A DNA stretch of 34,389 bases. Origin: an uncultured Colwellia sp. GTDB lineage: Bacteria > Pseudomonadota > Gammaproteobacteria > Enterobacterales > Alteromonadaceae. Location: assembly GCA_913049915.1 (NCBI GenBank), contig CAJWZC010000035.1:1-34389 (forward strand). The letters are read 5' to 3'. The notes beneath the pieces are model-generated. The model was not told where the DNA came from, did not search any database, and saw only the letters and a program-made list of their open reading frames with translations. A program made the position numbers and the translations under genes. How positions within the stretch are numbered: the first letter of the stretch is position 1; each line of letters begins with the position of its first letter. This document shows positions 16,974 through 29,490 of the stretch, piece after piece.

Positions 16974-18221
16974 ATGTTTGAGCAATTCGATCTAGACTCA
17001 GAATTATTAGCCAGTATCGCAAAAATTGGTTACACCAAGCCTACCTCAATTCAAGAACTTGTAATCCCTGAAGCGATGGCTGGCAAAGATGTATTAGCAT
17101 CTGCCCCTACAGGTACTGGTAAAACAGCCGCCTTTTTATTACCTGTTGCTCAACACTTGTTAGACTATCCACGCACTCAACCAGGCTTTCCACGTGTGTT
17201 AATTTTAACGCCTACGCGTGAATTAGCGATACAAATTGGCGAAGATAGTCAACAAATTACTGAACTAACAAAAATCAAAACAGGTGTAATAACGGGTGGC
17301 GTTAATTACGGTAGTCATGCCGATATATTAACAACTACTACTGATATTTTAGTCGCTACACCCGGTCGATTATTAGAATATATTGAAAATGAACAATTTG
17401 ATGCGCGCGAAATTGAGATTCTTATTTTAGATGAAGCTGATCGTATGCTCGACCTTGGTTTTAGTGAGGCGATTAATCGTATTGTTGGTGAAGCTCGCTG
17501 GCGTAAGCAAACTATGCTATTTTCAGCGACTTTAGCCAGTGCTGGCGTAACGCGTTTTGCCGAAGAAGTACTCAATGATCCTATATTTTTAGAGTCGAGT
17601 CCATCGCGTAAAGAGAAAGCGATAATACATCAGTGGGTTCATTTAGCGGATAATTTTGATCATAAACTCAAAATGTTAGTGAATACGCTTAAACAAGAAG
17701 GTGTTGAACGTACAGTAGTTTTCGCTAATAAACGTGAAACTGTACAATACCTTTCGGGTAAACTTTATGCTGAAGAATTACCTTGTGTTTGGCTAGAAGG
17801 TAAAATGCCACAAGACAAGCGTAATAAAGCTATTGAGCGCTTTAAAAGTGGTGAAATTAAGGTGTTGGTCGCTACTGATGTTGCAGCCCGTGGTTTGGAT
17901 ATTGACGAAATAAGCCATGTGATTAATTTCGATATGCCACGTAAAGTTGATATTTATATTCACCGTATTGGACGTACAGGTCGTGCCGGTAACAAAGGTA
18001 CTGCTATTTCCTTAGTTGAAGCACACGATATGGCCGTTATTGGAAAAATAGAGCGTTATACCAAAGAACGTCTATCACGTCGTTTTATTCAAGATTTACG
18101 CCCAAAAAATAAAGAGTCACGCGTGGTCAATAAAAAGGCAAAAATCAAACTGACTACCTCACAGAAAAAAGCCAAAACGAAGAAACAAGTAAAGAAAAAA
18201 GCTAAGCGCGCAAAAGCCTAA
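16974..18221 (+). CDS. srmB: DEAD-box ATP-dependent RNA helicase SrmB
   Basis: A cytosolic RNA helicase acting early in 50S ribosome assembly, important in the cold. All DEAD motifs are present in order: Q motif (TKPTSIQELVIP), I (APTGTGKTA), Ia (PTRELA), TPGR, II (LDEADRMLDLGF), III (SAT), V (VATDVAARGLDID) and VI (HRIGRTGRAG). RWRKQTMLFSATL and the AISLVEAHD region resemble E. coli SrmB most closely. The C-terminal about 40 residues are a Lys/Ala-rich basic tail, as expected for RNA binding. Start ATG 16974 (MFEQFDLD, 415 aa) follows the promoter; the frame can be extended to TTG 16929 but that lies at the -10 box. A hairpin terminator follows at 18255. Confidence 0.93.
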   Translation: MFEQFDLDSELLASIAKIGYTKPTSIQELVIPEAMAGKDVLASAPTGTGKTAAFLLPVAQHLLDYPRTQPGFPRVLILTPTRELAIQIGEDSQQITELTKIKTGVITGGVNYGSHADILTTTTDILVATPGRLLEYIENEQFDAREIEILILDEADRMLDLGFSEAINRIVGEARWRKQTMLFSATLASAGVTRFAEEVLNDPIFLESSPSRKEKAIIHQWVHLADNFDHKLKMLVNTLKQEGVERTVVFANKRETVQYLSGKLYAEELPCVWLEGKMPQDKRNKAIERFKSGEIKVLVATDVAARGLDIDEISHVINFDMPRKVDIYIHRIGRTGRAGNKGTAISLVEAHDMAVIGKIERYTKERLSRRFIQDLRPKNKESRVVNKKAKIKLTTSQKKAKTKKQVKKKAKRAKA

Positions 18222-18254
18222 AAATAAGCTTAGCCCCATATTATCGCTTTAGTG

Positions 18255-18283
18255 AGTGTTACATCAATGTGACACTTTTATTA
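18255..18283 (+). terminator. Terminator after srmB
   Basis: AGTGTTACAT (18255-18264) pairs with ATGTGACACT (18267-18276) with one G-T wobble and a very tight loop, followed by a T-rich tract. Confidence 0.7.
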
Positions 18284-18431
18284 TACTTTAACCGCGATAT
18301 GTAATATTTCGGCCATAAAGTAATGTTGTAATAGCGCTGCATTCACTTTATGGATGAAGTTATATCAAGCCTATTAAATAGCAATGTTACGTTCACCCGT
18401 TATTTAGTCTGTTTGATATTAAACAATCCGA

Positions 18432-18478
18432 TATTTATTAGAGTATTACTCAAGCACTAAGTAATACTCTAATAAATA
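18432..18478. repeat. Perfect 19-bp palindrome with 9-nt loop
   Basis: TATTTATTAGAGTATTACT (18432-18450) and its exact reverse complement (18460-18478) flank CAAGCACTA. No T-run follows, so it is not a standard terminator. It shares the string TTATTAGAG with the 14-bp hairpin of the 11,289-11,420 element, which may mean a common origin. It lies about 30 bp before the decayed porin. Confidence 0.7.
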
Positions 18479-18507
18479 GGGTCTTCAACTTTATAATTGT
18501 AATTAAT

Positions 18508-19679
18508 ATGAAAAATTAGACATTAACGAATAAAATATCCGCTAGTGTAAAAAAAGCCTTGCACGTGCAGTGGTAACTTCTATTAGTACTTCATTCGCTC
18601 ACACACAAGTAACAGCAAATGAAAAAATGAAATAAGTATAAAAAACCGAAGCACTGAAGTAACTAAAACCATTGTAAGCAATATTGATGATACTTGGAAC
18701 CTTGCTCATTTGTATGACAATGAACGAGGTAATTACCTTAAACTATCTGGTCGTCTGCAATTAGACTCAGCTTGGATTAATAGCGAACAAGGAGATTTTA
18801 ACGATACTGCATGGCGTCGTTTTGGCTTTGGTTTCAAAGGTCAGTATGGTGAATTTAAAGTCACTTTAGAAGCGGATATTAATTTGAATAATTCACTAGA
18901 TGATGCTTATAATCGTCTAACCGATGCTAACGTTAGCTGGGCGTTGGATAAAGATACTGAACTTAATTTCTTAAAACAATCTACTGGTTTTACCTTAGAT
19001 GGTAAAACCTCTTCAAAGAAACTACTTCCCCCCCAACGAAACAACCTCACTAATAATTTATGGTTTACCTCAGAGTATTTTACAGGTGTTAGCGTTAAAA
19101 GTAAGTTTTCTGATACTTGGTCGTATAAGACAGGACTATTTTCTAGCGATGACTCTGATAAAATATCGATTAGCGATGCCAGTTATTTCTCGATGTTTTC
19201 AACGGCTAAGAAATTAGTAAAAATAGTCTTTGGGATAAGGGTGAGGTAAGTTTTGATTATGTTTATAACGATACTCACGAAGATGGTAATACCAGCGACT
19301 TCTCCCACGTAATTATTACTTCTAGTACGTTTAAACAAAATGATTGGGGTTTACTTATTGATATATCGTAGGGTAAAGGTGATTTAGGACAAAGTGATGT
19401 TTTTATGCCAACGTATCAACAAAGTAATAAAATTAAGTGGGTTGCTCGCTATACCTACTTAAGTAGTTCAGAAGATAATGGCGTTCGTTTAGGCCGTTAT
19501 AACAGAAAAGTAGTTGAGATGGTGGGCGTGGTGATAAATACCAAGAAGTTTATGCCGGTGTAAACTGGTTCGTAAACACTCACAAATTAAAGTTTCAAGC
19601 TGGCTTACAGTATGCAAAAATGGATGATAAAGCTAATGATGGTTGGAGTTTCACTGTAGCTATACGTAGTTATTGGTAA
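18508..19679 (+). pseudogene. Phosphate-selective-type porin (OprO/OprP-like), degraded
   Basis: Repaired, the frame gives an outer-membrane porin of about 390 aa. It begins with a signal peptide (KISASVKKAL, then RAVVTSISTSFAHTQ) and ends in a C-terminal aromatic strand (SFTVAIRSYW). GNYLKLSGRLQLDSAW and YAGVNWFVNTHKLKFQAG are typical of the family. Lesions: TAG at codon 4 (18517-18519) and TAG at 19369-19371 (IDIS-stop-GKGD), and four single-base losses. The losses are near 18560 (KAL/RAV), in the A-run 18622-18627, in the A-run 19219-19223 (before SLWDKGEV) and near 19519 (before GRGDKYQEV). The longest remaining open piece is 18710-19249. It is not functional as it stands. It sits downstream of srmB and is convergent with two other broken genes. 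Confidence 0.88.
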
Positions 19680-19700
19680 AAAGCATAAAAAATCGCAAAT

Positions 19701-19737
19701 AAAAAGACCAGCTTGCTTTGAGTAACCCGGCCTTTTT
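19701..19737. terminator. Bidirectional terminator between the two broken genes
   Basis: AAAAAGACC (19701-19709) pairs with GGCCTTTTT (19729-19737) with one mismatch. A's and T's on the two flanks let it act on both strands. Confidence 0.6.
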
Positions 19738-19831
19738 TATACTTAATATTAATTAAGCATTATAATTAAGTGTTAATGCTAGACAAAGTACATTAATATT
19801 ATTTTTTCTCTGAAAACTATAGATAAATGAC

Positions 19832-21621
19832 TTAACCTAATAAATTATCTAATTTATCTTTTAATTTATTTTTAGCTTTGTCTCCTAATTTTTTCTGTTG
19901 CTGTTTAACAATATCTGAATGTTTTAAATCAGCCAACGCTTTATCGGTATTCGTTAATAAAGCATCAAGTTCGAGTAGTTCAGCAGCTTGGCTATCACCT
20001 AATTTTAAAGCGCTTGCTAACTTTTCATTTAAGCCTTTATTCACTTTTTGTTTAAAGTCACCTAGCTTACCAGCAACCTGATCTTTAAAAGCCCCTGTTA
20101 GGGCATCATTTATTGAAGAAGCAATAGTAAAGTTTGGCTCGGTAAACTTACCATTTACGCCAACATCAACTGTTAAACTATCTAATGATTTAATAGTATC
20201 GAGTAGTAATTTAGTGATTTTAGATTTAGCTTCACCTTGGTAACTCGCTTGATTAAGTGATAAATGATTAGTCGCAGTAATCTCACTATTTATCACCTTA
20301 AAGCTACCTTTACCGTCAAGTTGTGCTGAACTCATCGATAATACTAATGCTGTACTTTATGTTAACTCAGTATCAGATAACGCTTTGTCATTAATTAACC
20401 ACTTACCGTCAGCATTAAAATCACCTGATTGTGTTACGTTAAAATTACTACTCAGTTTAAACTATCCGTTATCTATTGAATTAATATTGATAAAGCTATC
20501 TTTACCCCTGATCCAATGTTGATATGTTAACTCACTGCGAGTAACTGTTACTTAACCCTGTTCAAGTTGAATTGAGAACAATGCCTTTTTAATTAATACC
20601 GATGGTAGCCGTGACTCTTCTTTAAAATAGATAAAACGTCACTGAGCATGAGACTTAACGTCACCAGCGGTAACATCATCTTTGGTATTAGCCATTAAAG
20701 GTAATATTTTTTTGTAGGCCCATTACGCTTTTTGCAGGTACTCTCGGGCTTGCTCACCAAAAAGAATATGCGCAAAATCTTCCGTCTCAAGACTTTCTAG
20801 CTGATAGGTTTTTTCTATATGTTGCCAATCTTTACTTGGAGCTGCTTTTAGCTCCTCAACTTGCTGTGCTAATATACTTTTACTGGCTAATACTTGCTGT
20901 TTAGCCTTTTTAACCAGTGCTTGATCTGATTTGAATTCTGCTTTAGTTTTATCAAATTCAGTTTTATTTTTTTCTATGTCAGCTAATGAACTTACTTTCG
21001 TTTGTCCTAACGCTTTGACTTTATCTTGATAATATCTAAGCTTCGCATTATTAGGTAATTATGTTTTAACGCTTTAAGTTTAGCCTGCTCAAGCTTATAA
21101 CTTTTTTGTAATTGAGTAGTCGCTTTAACTGTTAGTAAGTTACTGTCATTAAGTAAGGTTTTAACATCAGGCAACTGCATATCAACTTCTGGCAATATTG
21201 CTTTTGCTTGATCAGATAAACTTTCTTCAGCTGCCCCATCAAATTCATCATCAACATAGACTTTACCTGGTTGAGACCTAATACTTGAAAAAGCTAATTG
21301 GCTTACTTCCAGCTCTTCAATAATAATTTTTCCAAATAATTATTGCCAAACATCAACCGCGGCTGTAGCACGTTCTAAACTAAATAAGTTCTGTGTCGGG
21401 GTATCTTTATCTATAATTTGTAAACCTAGCACACTGACTTGTAAAGGCGAATATACTAACTTTACTTCATCAACATTCACTTCAGCGCCAAAAGAACTTT
21501 CAGCCGAACTAACAATCACTGTTTTAACTAAGCTTTCTACAAAAAAATATAATAATCCGGTAACTAGAGCACTTAAAACAATAAAGGCAACCATGCCTTG
21601 CCAACGCATAAAACTAGCCAT
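19832..21621 (-). pseudogene. TIGR03545-like conserved protein, degraded
   Basis: Read through, this is one gene of nearly 600 codons. It has an N-terminal membrane anchor (MVAFIVLSALVTGLLYFFVE), the phrase GKIIIEELEVSQLAFSSIR, a long coiled-coil middle rich in Lys/Gln, and an AsmA-like C-terminal half ending KLKDKLDNLLG. The architecture and the partner gene upstream match the TIGR03545/TIGR03546 pair (function unknown). Lesions: TAA at 21340-21342 (DVWQ-stop-LFGK), one missing T near 21058 (HN-LPNNAK), then TAA 20723-20725, TGA 20639-20641, TAA 20552-20554, TAG near 20464 and TAA 20357-20359. The spacing of the stops confirms a single one-base loss between 21340 and 20725. Open pieces remain at 21340-21621, 21007-21195 and 19832-20335. 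Confidence 0.85.
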
Positions 21622-21688
21622 TATAGACCCACTTTCGTTAGGCTAGAACCTGCAAAGCTGATATATGAACTATAAAATTCAGACGCTT

Positions 21689-22161
21689 TTAACACTTTGA
21701 AAATTCTAAATTTTTCAAAAACATTCTGATATGTACTCGATACTTTTCAATGATAAACTTACTGACAAGATATATGGGTGCGCACAAGACGACTCCAAAA
21801 ACAAATGCACCTAAAACATAAGTGTGATGCCAATGTGCTAATTTAAACAAACTGAGTTGGTATAATGTAGTGAAAAAATCAGTTAAACCAGACTGTGTGA
21901 GTATCGACTCACCTACCTGAACAATAATGGACGATAATAAATAACTTAAGCTAGAGAAGAAGCCAACCACAAGAATAAAGCTACCTAAGTGTACACGGAT
22001 AATTAACACAAAAAATATTATGACAATATTATGACAATATTATGTAACGTTAAGATTGGCGATAAACCAACGATAAAACCTAACGCAATTGCGAACGCGA
22101 TTTATCTGATTGAACTACCACTATTTAAGGCATGAAATAGCTTTACAAGTAAAGTTAACAT
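21689..22161 (-). pseudogene. TIGR03546-like (DUF2062-type) membrane protein, degraded
   Basis: The start is ATG 22159-22161 behind a very strong AGGAGG site. The frame reads MLTLLVKLFHALNSGSSIR, then TAA (22102-22104, likely from CAA), then IAFAIALGFIVGLSPILTLH, a small DUF2062-like membrane protein. A tandem duplication of the 11-bp unit ATTATGACAAT (22017-22038, plus strand) shifts the frame. With one unit removed it joins smoothly to FFVLIIRVHLGSFIL and runs to the stop at 21689. The repaired length is about 150 aa with three or four hydrophobic helices. It lies directly upstream of the TIGR03545-like gene, as is usual for this pair. The downstream open piece (21689-22009) is a remnant, not a gene. 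Confidence 0.83.
22017..22044. repeat. 11-bp tandem duplication in the TIGR03546-like gene
   Basis: ATTATGACAAT occurs at 22017-22027 and 22028-22038, followed by a partial third unit, ATTATG. Eleven is not a multiple of three, so the duplication breaks the reading frame. Confidence 0.85.
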
Positions 22162-22231
22162 ATAGCCTCCTATGAAAATATTTAAAATATATTATCGACA
22201 ATACCACCAACAAAAATGGCTATTTGCTAAG

Positions 22232-23005
22232 TTAACTTTCTTTGCGGGTAAAAACCCAATCATTGTCTTTCGACATTGCTTCGTTATATTGATAACCTGC
22301 TAAATCAAAAGACTTGATCTGTTCAAAAGCAGTTAACTTATTTTGAATAATGTACCGTGCCATAAGACCTCGTGCTTTTTTAGCAAAAAAACTGATTATT
22401 TTATACTGACCATTTTTGAAGTCTTTAAATACTGGTGTGATAATAGTAGCCTTTAATGACTGTTTCTTTACCGACTTAAAATATTCAGTTGAGGCAAGAT
22501 TAATCAGCACATCAGCACCGAGTTCACTTAAGGTTTTATTCAGTTCATTAGTTATTATGTCGCCCCAGAATTGGTATAAATTATCACCGCGACTATTGGC
22601 AAGCTTACAACCCATTTCTAAACGATAAGCTTGCATTAAATCAAGCGGTTTTAGCAAACCATATAAACCTGATAAAATTCTAAAATGTTGTTGAGAAAAA
22701 TCAAAATCTTCATCGCTAAAAGATTGTGCATCAAGCCCTGTATATACATCGCCATTAAAACTTAATATTGCTTGCCTTGCATTATATTGAGTAAAAGGTA
22801 ATGACCACTCACCAAAACGTGCTGCATTTAATCCCGCCAGTTTATCACTAAGTTTCATCAAGCTAGCAATATCACTTGGAGAAAGCTTAATGCAGTCATT
22901 CATCAATAATTGGCTTTGCTCTAATAAGCTAGCTTGGCTAAATTTATCTGTAGCTAGTGGGGATTCAAAATCTAATTTTTTCGCTGGTGAAACAACAAGT
23001 AACAT
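22232..23005 (-). CDS. yaaA: Peroxide stress protein YaaA (DUF328 family)
   Basis: The 257-aa protein matches YaaA from its first residues ([16 protein letters not shown]) through [21 protein letters not shown] and [11 protein letters not shown] to the end. In E. coli, YaaA belongs to the OxyR regulon and limits DNA and protein damage during hydrogen peroxide stress by lowering free intracellular iron. A DNA-binding helix-hairpin-helix-like fold has been reported for the family. ATG 23003-23005 has no recognisable ribosome binding site. It is divergent from tal; in E. coli, yaaA lies near talB, so the pairing is conserved. Downstream is the decayed TIGR03546 remnant, with no clear terminator between. 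Confidence 0.95.
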   Translation of the reverse strand: MLLVVSPAKKLDFESPLATDKFSQASLLEQSQLLMNDCIKLSPSDIASLMKLSDKLAGLNAARFGEWSLPFTQYNARQAILSFNGDVYTGLDAQSFSDEDFDFSQQHFRILSGLYGLLKPLDLMQAYRLEMGCKLANSRGDNLYQFWGDIITNELNKTLSELGADVLINLASTEYFKSVKKQSLKATIITPVFKDFKNGQYKIISFFAKKARGLMARYIIQNKLTAFEQIKSFDLAGYQYNEAMSKDNDWVFTRKES

Positions 23006-23268
23006 ATTTTAAACTGATTTTTTTAATACTTAATTATATCTAATATATCATAAGATTTGAGCAAATTAACAGTGTTTAATCCACCGTAATATATGACTAA
23101 TTAATAGCGTTTGGCGTAATTTACAAACAAATACATAATATATTGCTAAAAATAGCCGATAAAAGGTACTTTTTTACTTTTATGTTGTAATATTTCATCA
23201 GCTACATTCATTATTGAATTTAGAAATGATCCGAAATCAAATTTATAGAATATTATTAAGGTAACGTC

Positions 23269-24231
23269 ATGACAAATTCTTCATCACAGCTTACACAATT
23301 AAAACAAATGACCACCGTTGTGGCTGACACAGGTGACATTGAGGCTATAGCAAAATTTCAACCTCAAGATGCAACAACAAACCCATCACTTTTATTAAAA
23401 GCGGCTTCTTTAGCAAATTACCAAGGGTTAGTAAAAGACTCTGTTACTTGGGCTAAAACACAGTCAGCTAGTGCTGAACAGCAAGTCATAGATGCTGCAG
23501 ATAAACTGTCAGTATTAATTGGTCTAGAAATTTTAAAAATTGTTCCTGGCCGAATCTCTACAGAAGTTGATGCTCGATTATCTTTTGATACTGCAGCCTC
23601 AATTAGTAAAGCCCATAAGCTAATCGCTATGTATCACGAAGCAGGTATTACTAATGATAGAATATTGATTAAACTTGCCTCTACTTGGGAAGGTATTAAA
23701 GCGGCAGAGCAACTCGAACAAGAAGGAATTAATTGTAACCTAACTTTACTCTTTAGTTTTGCACAAGCGCGTGCATGTGCTGAGGCGGGTGTTTACTTAA
23801 TCTCTCCTTTTGTTGGTCGTATTCTAGATTGGCACAAAAAAGATACTGGCCGAAGCGACTATGCAAGTAACGAAGATCCTGGTGTTGTCTCGGTAACTAG
23901 CATTTATAACTATTACAAACAGCAGGGATTTAATACCGTAGTCATGGGCGCAAGCTTTAGAAACATTGGTGAGATTCTTGAACTAGCTGGTTGTGACCGT
24001 TTAACTATCAGCCCAGGATTAATGGATGAGCTAGCCAATAGCACTGAGATTGTTTTACAGAAGCTAACTACATGTGAAGCGACTGCAGAACAAGAAACTG
24101 CATTAAGCCAAGCACAATATCGCTGGTTGATGAACGAAGATGCTATGGCAACCGAGAAACTTGCAGAAGGTATCCGTAACTTTGCTATTGATCAAGTCAA
24201 ACTTGAGAAGCAATTAGCTGAAATGCTTTAA
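23269..24231 (+). CDS. tal: Transaldolase
   Basis: A cytosolic enzyme of the non-oxidative pentose phosphate pathway that moves a dihydroxyacetone unit between sugar phosphates through a Schiff base. The 320-aa protein is of TalB type. [12 protein letters not shown] (about residues 34-45) and the active-site segment [12 protein letters not shown] are present, the latter with catalytic Lys135. The conserved [13 protein letters not shown] and [11 protein letters not shown] motifs follow. Start ATG 23269 has AAGG seven bases upstream. It ends with a strong terminator at 24271-24305, so it is a single-gene unit. Confidence 0.97.
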   Translation: MTNSSSQLTQLKQMTTVVADTGDIEAIAKFQPQDATTNPSLLLKAASLANYQGLVKDSVTWAKTQSASAEQQVIDAADKLSVLIGLEILKIVPGRISTEVDARLSFDTAASISKAHKLIAMYHEAGITNDRILIKLASTWEGIKAAEQLEQEGINCNLTLLFSFAQARACAEAGVYLISPFVGRILDWHKKDTGRSDYASNEDPGVVSVTSIYNYYKQQGFNTVVMGASFRNIGEILELAGCDRLTISPGLMDELANSTEIVLQKLTTCEATAEQETALSQAQYRWLMNEDAMATEKLAEGIRNFAIDQVKLEKQLAEML

Positions 24232-24270
24232 TCAATATTCTCTATATTTATACCAAATAACGTCTACTCT

Positions 24271-24305
24271 AAACGCATGTTTTATAAAAACATGCGTTTT
24301 TTCAT
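24271..24305 (+). terminator. Terminator after tal
   Basis: AAACGCATGTTTT (24271-24283) pairs perfectly with AAAACATGCGTTT (24287-24299) around a 3-nt loop, followed by T's. Confidence 0.88.
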
Positions 24306-24408
24306 TTTCATGACTAATGAATTGTGTTAAAAATATTCTTAAGCCTAAAAACGGCTTATAGATAAGGCATTTGTTTTTCGATGTGATGGTAAAAATAAGG
24401 GGTACTTA

Positions 24409-24582
24409 ATGGATAAGATAAACCAAGTTTTAAAATCAACAAGTCAAATAGTACATAAACGCGTAACATCAACAACTAAAAGAAAATGGCGAGAAATTGA
24501 GTCTATACGAGATAAATTTCAGCTAGAAAAAGATTTACGCATGTACGAAGACACATTAGAACATATGTTAAAAGAATTTTAG
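24409..24582 (+). CDS. Small DUF3545-like basic protein (57 aa)
   Basis: ATG 24409 is preceded by AAGGGG six bases upstream, a very good site. The frame ends with TAG 24580-24582. The central stretch STTKRKWREIESIRDKFQLE and the charged helical tail resemble the DUF3545 family of short gammaproteobacterial proteins, whose function is unknown. The N-terminal half is Lys/Ser/Thr-rich without a signal peptide. It is flanked by terminators on both sides (tal terminator at 24271, its own at 24603), so it has its own transcript. The strong binding site, the family-like core and the isolated unit make it a real gene despite its size. Confidence 0.75.
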   Translation: MDKINQVLKSTSQIVHKRVTSTTKRKWREIESIRDKFQLEKDLRMYEDTLEHMLKEF

Positions 24583-24601
24583 CCTGAGAAATAACTCTAT
24601 G

Positions 24602-24630
24602 AAAAAAAGCCCAGGATACTGGGCTTTTTT
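24602..24630. terminator. Bidirectional terminator after the DUF3545-like gene
   Basis: GCCCAG (24609-24614), loop GATA, CTGGGC (24619-24624), flanked by seven A's and six T's. The A/T flanks extend the stem. Confidence 0.9.
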
Positions 24631-24667
24631 GTACCAGTAACTTTATTCAACTAAAATACGTAACTTG

Positions 24668-24696
24668 TTGACAAAATTCAAACCTCCGTTTAAATT
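24668..24696 (+). promoter_or_regulatory. Promoter of the hydrolase gene
   Basis: Perfect TTGACA (24668-24673), 17-bp spacer, TAAATT (24691-24696). It lies 31 bp before ATG 24728, directly after the preceding terminator. Confidence 0.6.
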
Positions 24697-24727
24697 TTGA
24701 GTTCAGCTTTATCTATAAACTAATTTA

Positions 24728-25531
24728 ATGACTAAAAATGTAATAAATTTTGCCCATGCTAATGGCTTTCCTACAGGAAGCTATCAAACATTATTTAATT
24801 ATCTGCCTGACAATACACAAGTGATCGCATTAGATAAGTATGGGCATGATCCGAAAAAGCCCGTTAATCATAATTGGCAAGCACAAGTTGATGAGCTAAT
24901 AGCTTATGTTGATAGTCAACAAGTTGATGGTAATAAAGTTATTTGCCTTGGTCACTCATTTGGTGGCGTGATATCTTTTATAGCCTGTTGTCAGAGATCT
25001 GACTTATTCAAAGGCCTTATTATGCTGGATCCACCGGTACTTAGTGGGGTAGGTGCACTAGCTGCTAGGTTATTGAAAAAAACAAAGTGGATAGATAAAT
25101 TTAGCCCTGCGGGTCGTGCTAAGAATCGTCGCAGTCAATGGCCATTAGGCACTGATATTAGTGCAACCTTTGCTGAAAGAAAGCTTTTCAAACCGTTTGA
25201 TAGTCGTTGTTTAGGTGATTATATCACTTATGGTATTTGTGAACGTAATAATCAATTAGAGCTAGTATTTGAGGCTCAAGTTGAAGCGGATATTTTTAGG
25301 AATATTCCGTCAAACTTATCCAGTTATAAAAATAAATTAACCGTACCTGCAACTTTGGTTTATGGAGATAAAACTGACGTATTCCCCCAACATATCTTTG
25401 GTAATTTTATCAAATTGAATAAGCACATAAAGCTAAAAACAGTAAACGGTGGTCATATGTTTCCCCTTGAAAGTCCACAGAAAACAGCTAAATTAATCGC
25501 TGAAATTATTAAAGACTTTCCTGAGGACTAA
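24728..25531 (+). CDS. Alpha/beta-fold hydrolase
   Basis: The 267-aa cytosolic protein has the Ser-Asp-His triad of the alpha/beta hydrolase fold: nucleophile elbow GHSFGG (about residues 78-83), acid in VYGDKTDVFP, and histidine in VNGGHMFPLE. The N-terminal FAHANGFPTGSY, with an HANGFP loop likely forming the oxyanion hole, is typical of a group of uncharacterised esterase-like enzymes. No signal peptide or lid domain stands out. The substrate cannot be inferred. No ribosome binding site is evident before ATG 24728. It is a single gene with its own promoter and terminator. Confidence 0.88.
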   Translation: MTKNVINFAHANGFPTGSYQTLFNYLPDNTQVIALDKYGHDPKKPVNHNWQAQVDELIAYVDSQQVDGNKVICLGHSFGGVISFIACCQRSDLFKGLIMLDPPVLSGVGALAARLLKKTKWIDKFSPAGRAKNRRSQWPLGTDISATFAERKLFKPFDSRCLGDYITYGICERNNQLELVFEAQVEADIFRNIPSNLSSYKNKLTVPATLVYGDKTDVFPQHIFGNFIKLNKHIKLKTVNGGHMFPLESPQKTAKLIAEIIKDFPED

Positions 25532-25560
25532 TCATTAGATTTGACAAATTTCAAGTATAA

Positions 25561-25587
25561 AAAAACACGACTAAAAGTCGCGTTTTT
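25561..25587. terminator. Terminator after the hydrolase gene
   Basis: AAACACGACT (25563-25572) pairs with AGTCGCGTTT (25576-25585) with one mismatch, flanked by A's on the left and T's on the right. Confidence 0.75.
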
Positions 25588-25652
25588 ATTTGTTAATTAC
25601 TAACTAAACAATAATTAACATAATAATATTTAAGACCAAAGCTAGTTGACTG

Positions 25653-25712
25653 AATAACAACGCGCTTGCACGGAGTTGATGTGAATCAATGAGTACAAGC
25701 AACGTAGTTATT
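25653..25712. repeat. Three-tier inverted repeat downstream of eno
   Basis: AATAAC (25653-25658) with GTTATT (25707-25712), GCTTG (25664-25668) with CAAGC (25696-25700) and TTGAT (25676-25680) with ATCAA (25685-25689) nest around a GTGA loop. The internal loops are nearly symmetric. It sits in the 3' region of the eno transcript and lacks a U-tract. Confidence 0.5.
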
Positions 25713-25738
25713 ATGCTAAATAGCAAAAGTATTAATTA

Positions 25739-27055
<1,317 letters not shown>

Positions 27056-27160
27056 TTATGACGCTCAAACGAATTGTCGAGCAATAAGGTAATTTTAAAT
27101 CCTACGATGGCTATCGCTAATTATAAATGTGTAGCCTAATATTGTTCCTAAACTTAAAGC

Positions 27161-27187
27161 AAAAACCGCAGCAATAGCTACGGTTTT
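27161..27187. terminator. Hairpin terminator between pyrG and eno
   Basis: AAAACCG (27162-27168) pairs with CGGTTTT (27181-27187) and AGC (27170-27172) with GCT (27177-27179), with one mismatch and an AATA loop. It lies just past the pyrG stop. Confidence 0.75.
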
Positions 27188-27202
27188 ATATGGCGTTTTC
27201 GG

Positions 27203-29490
<2,288 letters not shown>

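Noticed and set aside
19832-20335. Independent 167-aa protein
   Set aside because: It is the C-terminal remnant of the TIGR03545-like gene; sequence homologous to the same family continues upstream through in-frame stops.
21689-22009. Independent 106-aa membrane protein
   Set aside because: It is the downstream part of the frameshifted TIGR03546-like gene; the start of this piece lies just after the 11-bp duplication and has no ribosome binding site.
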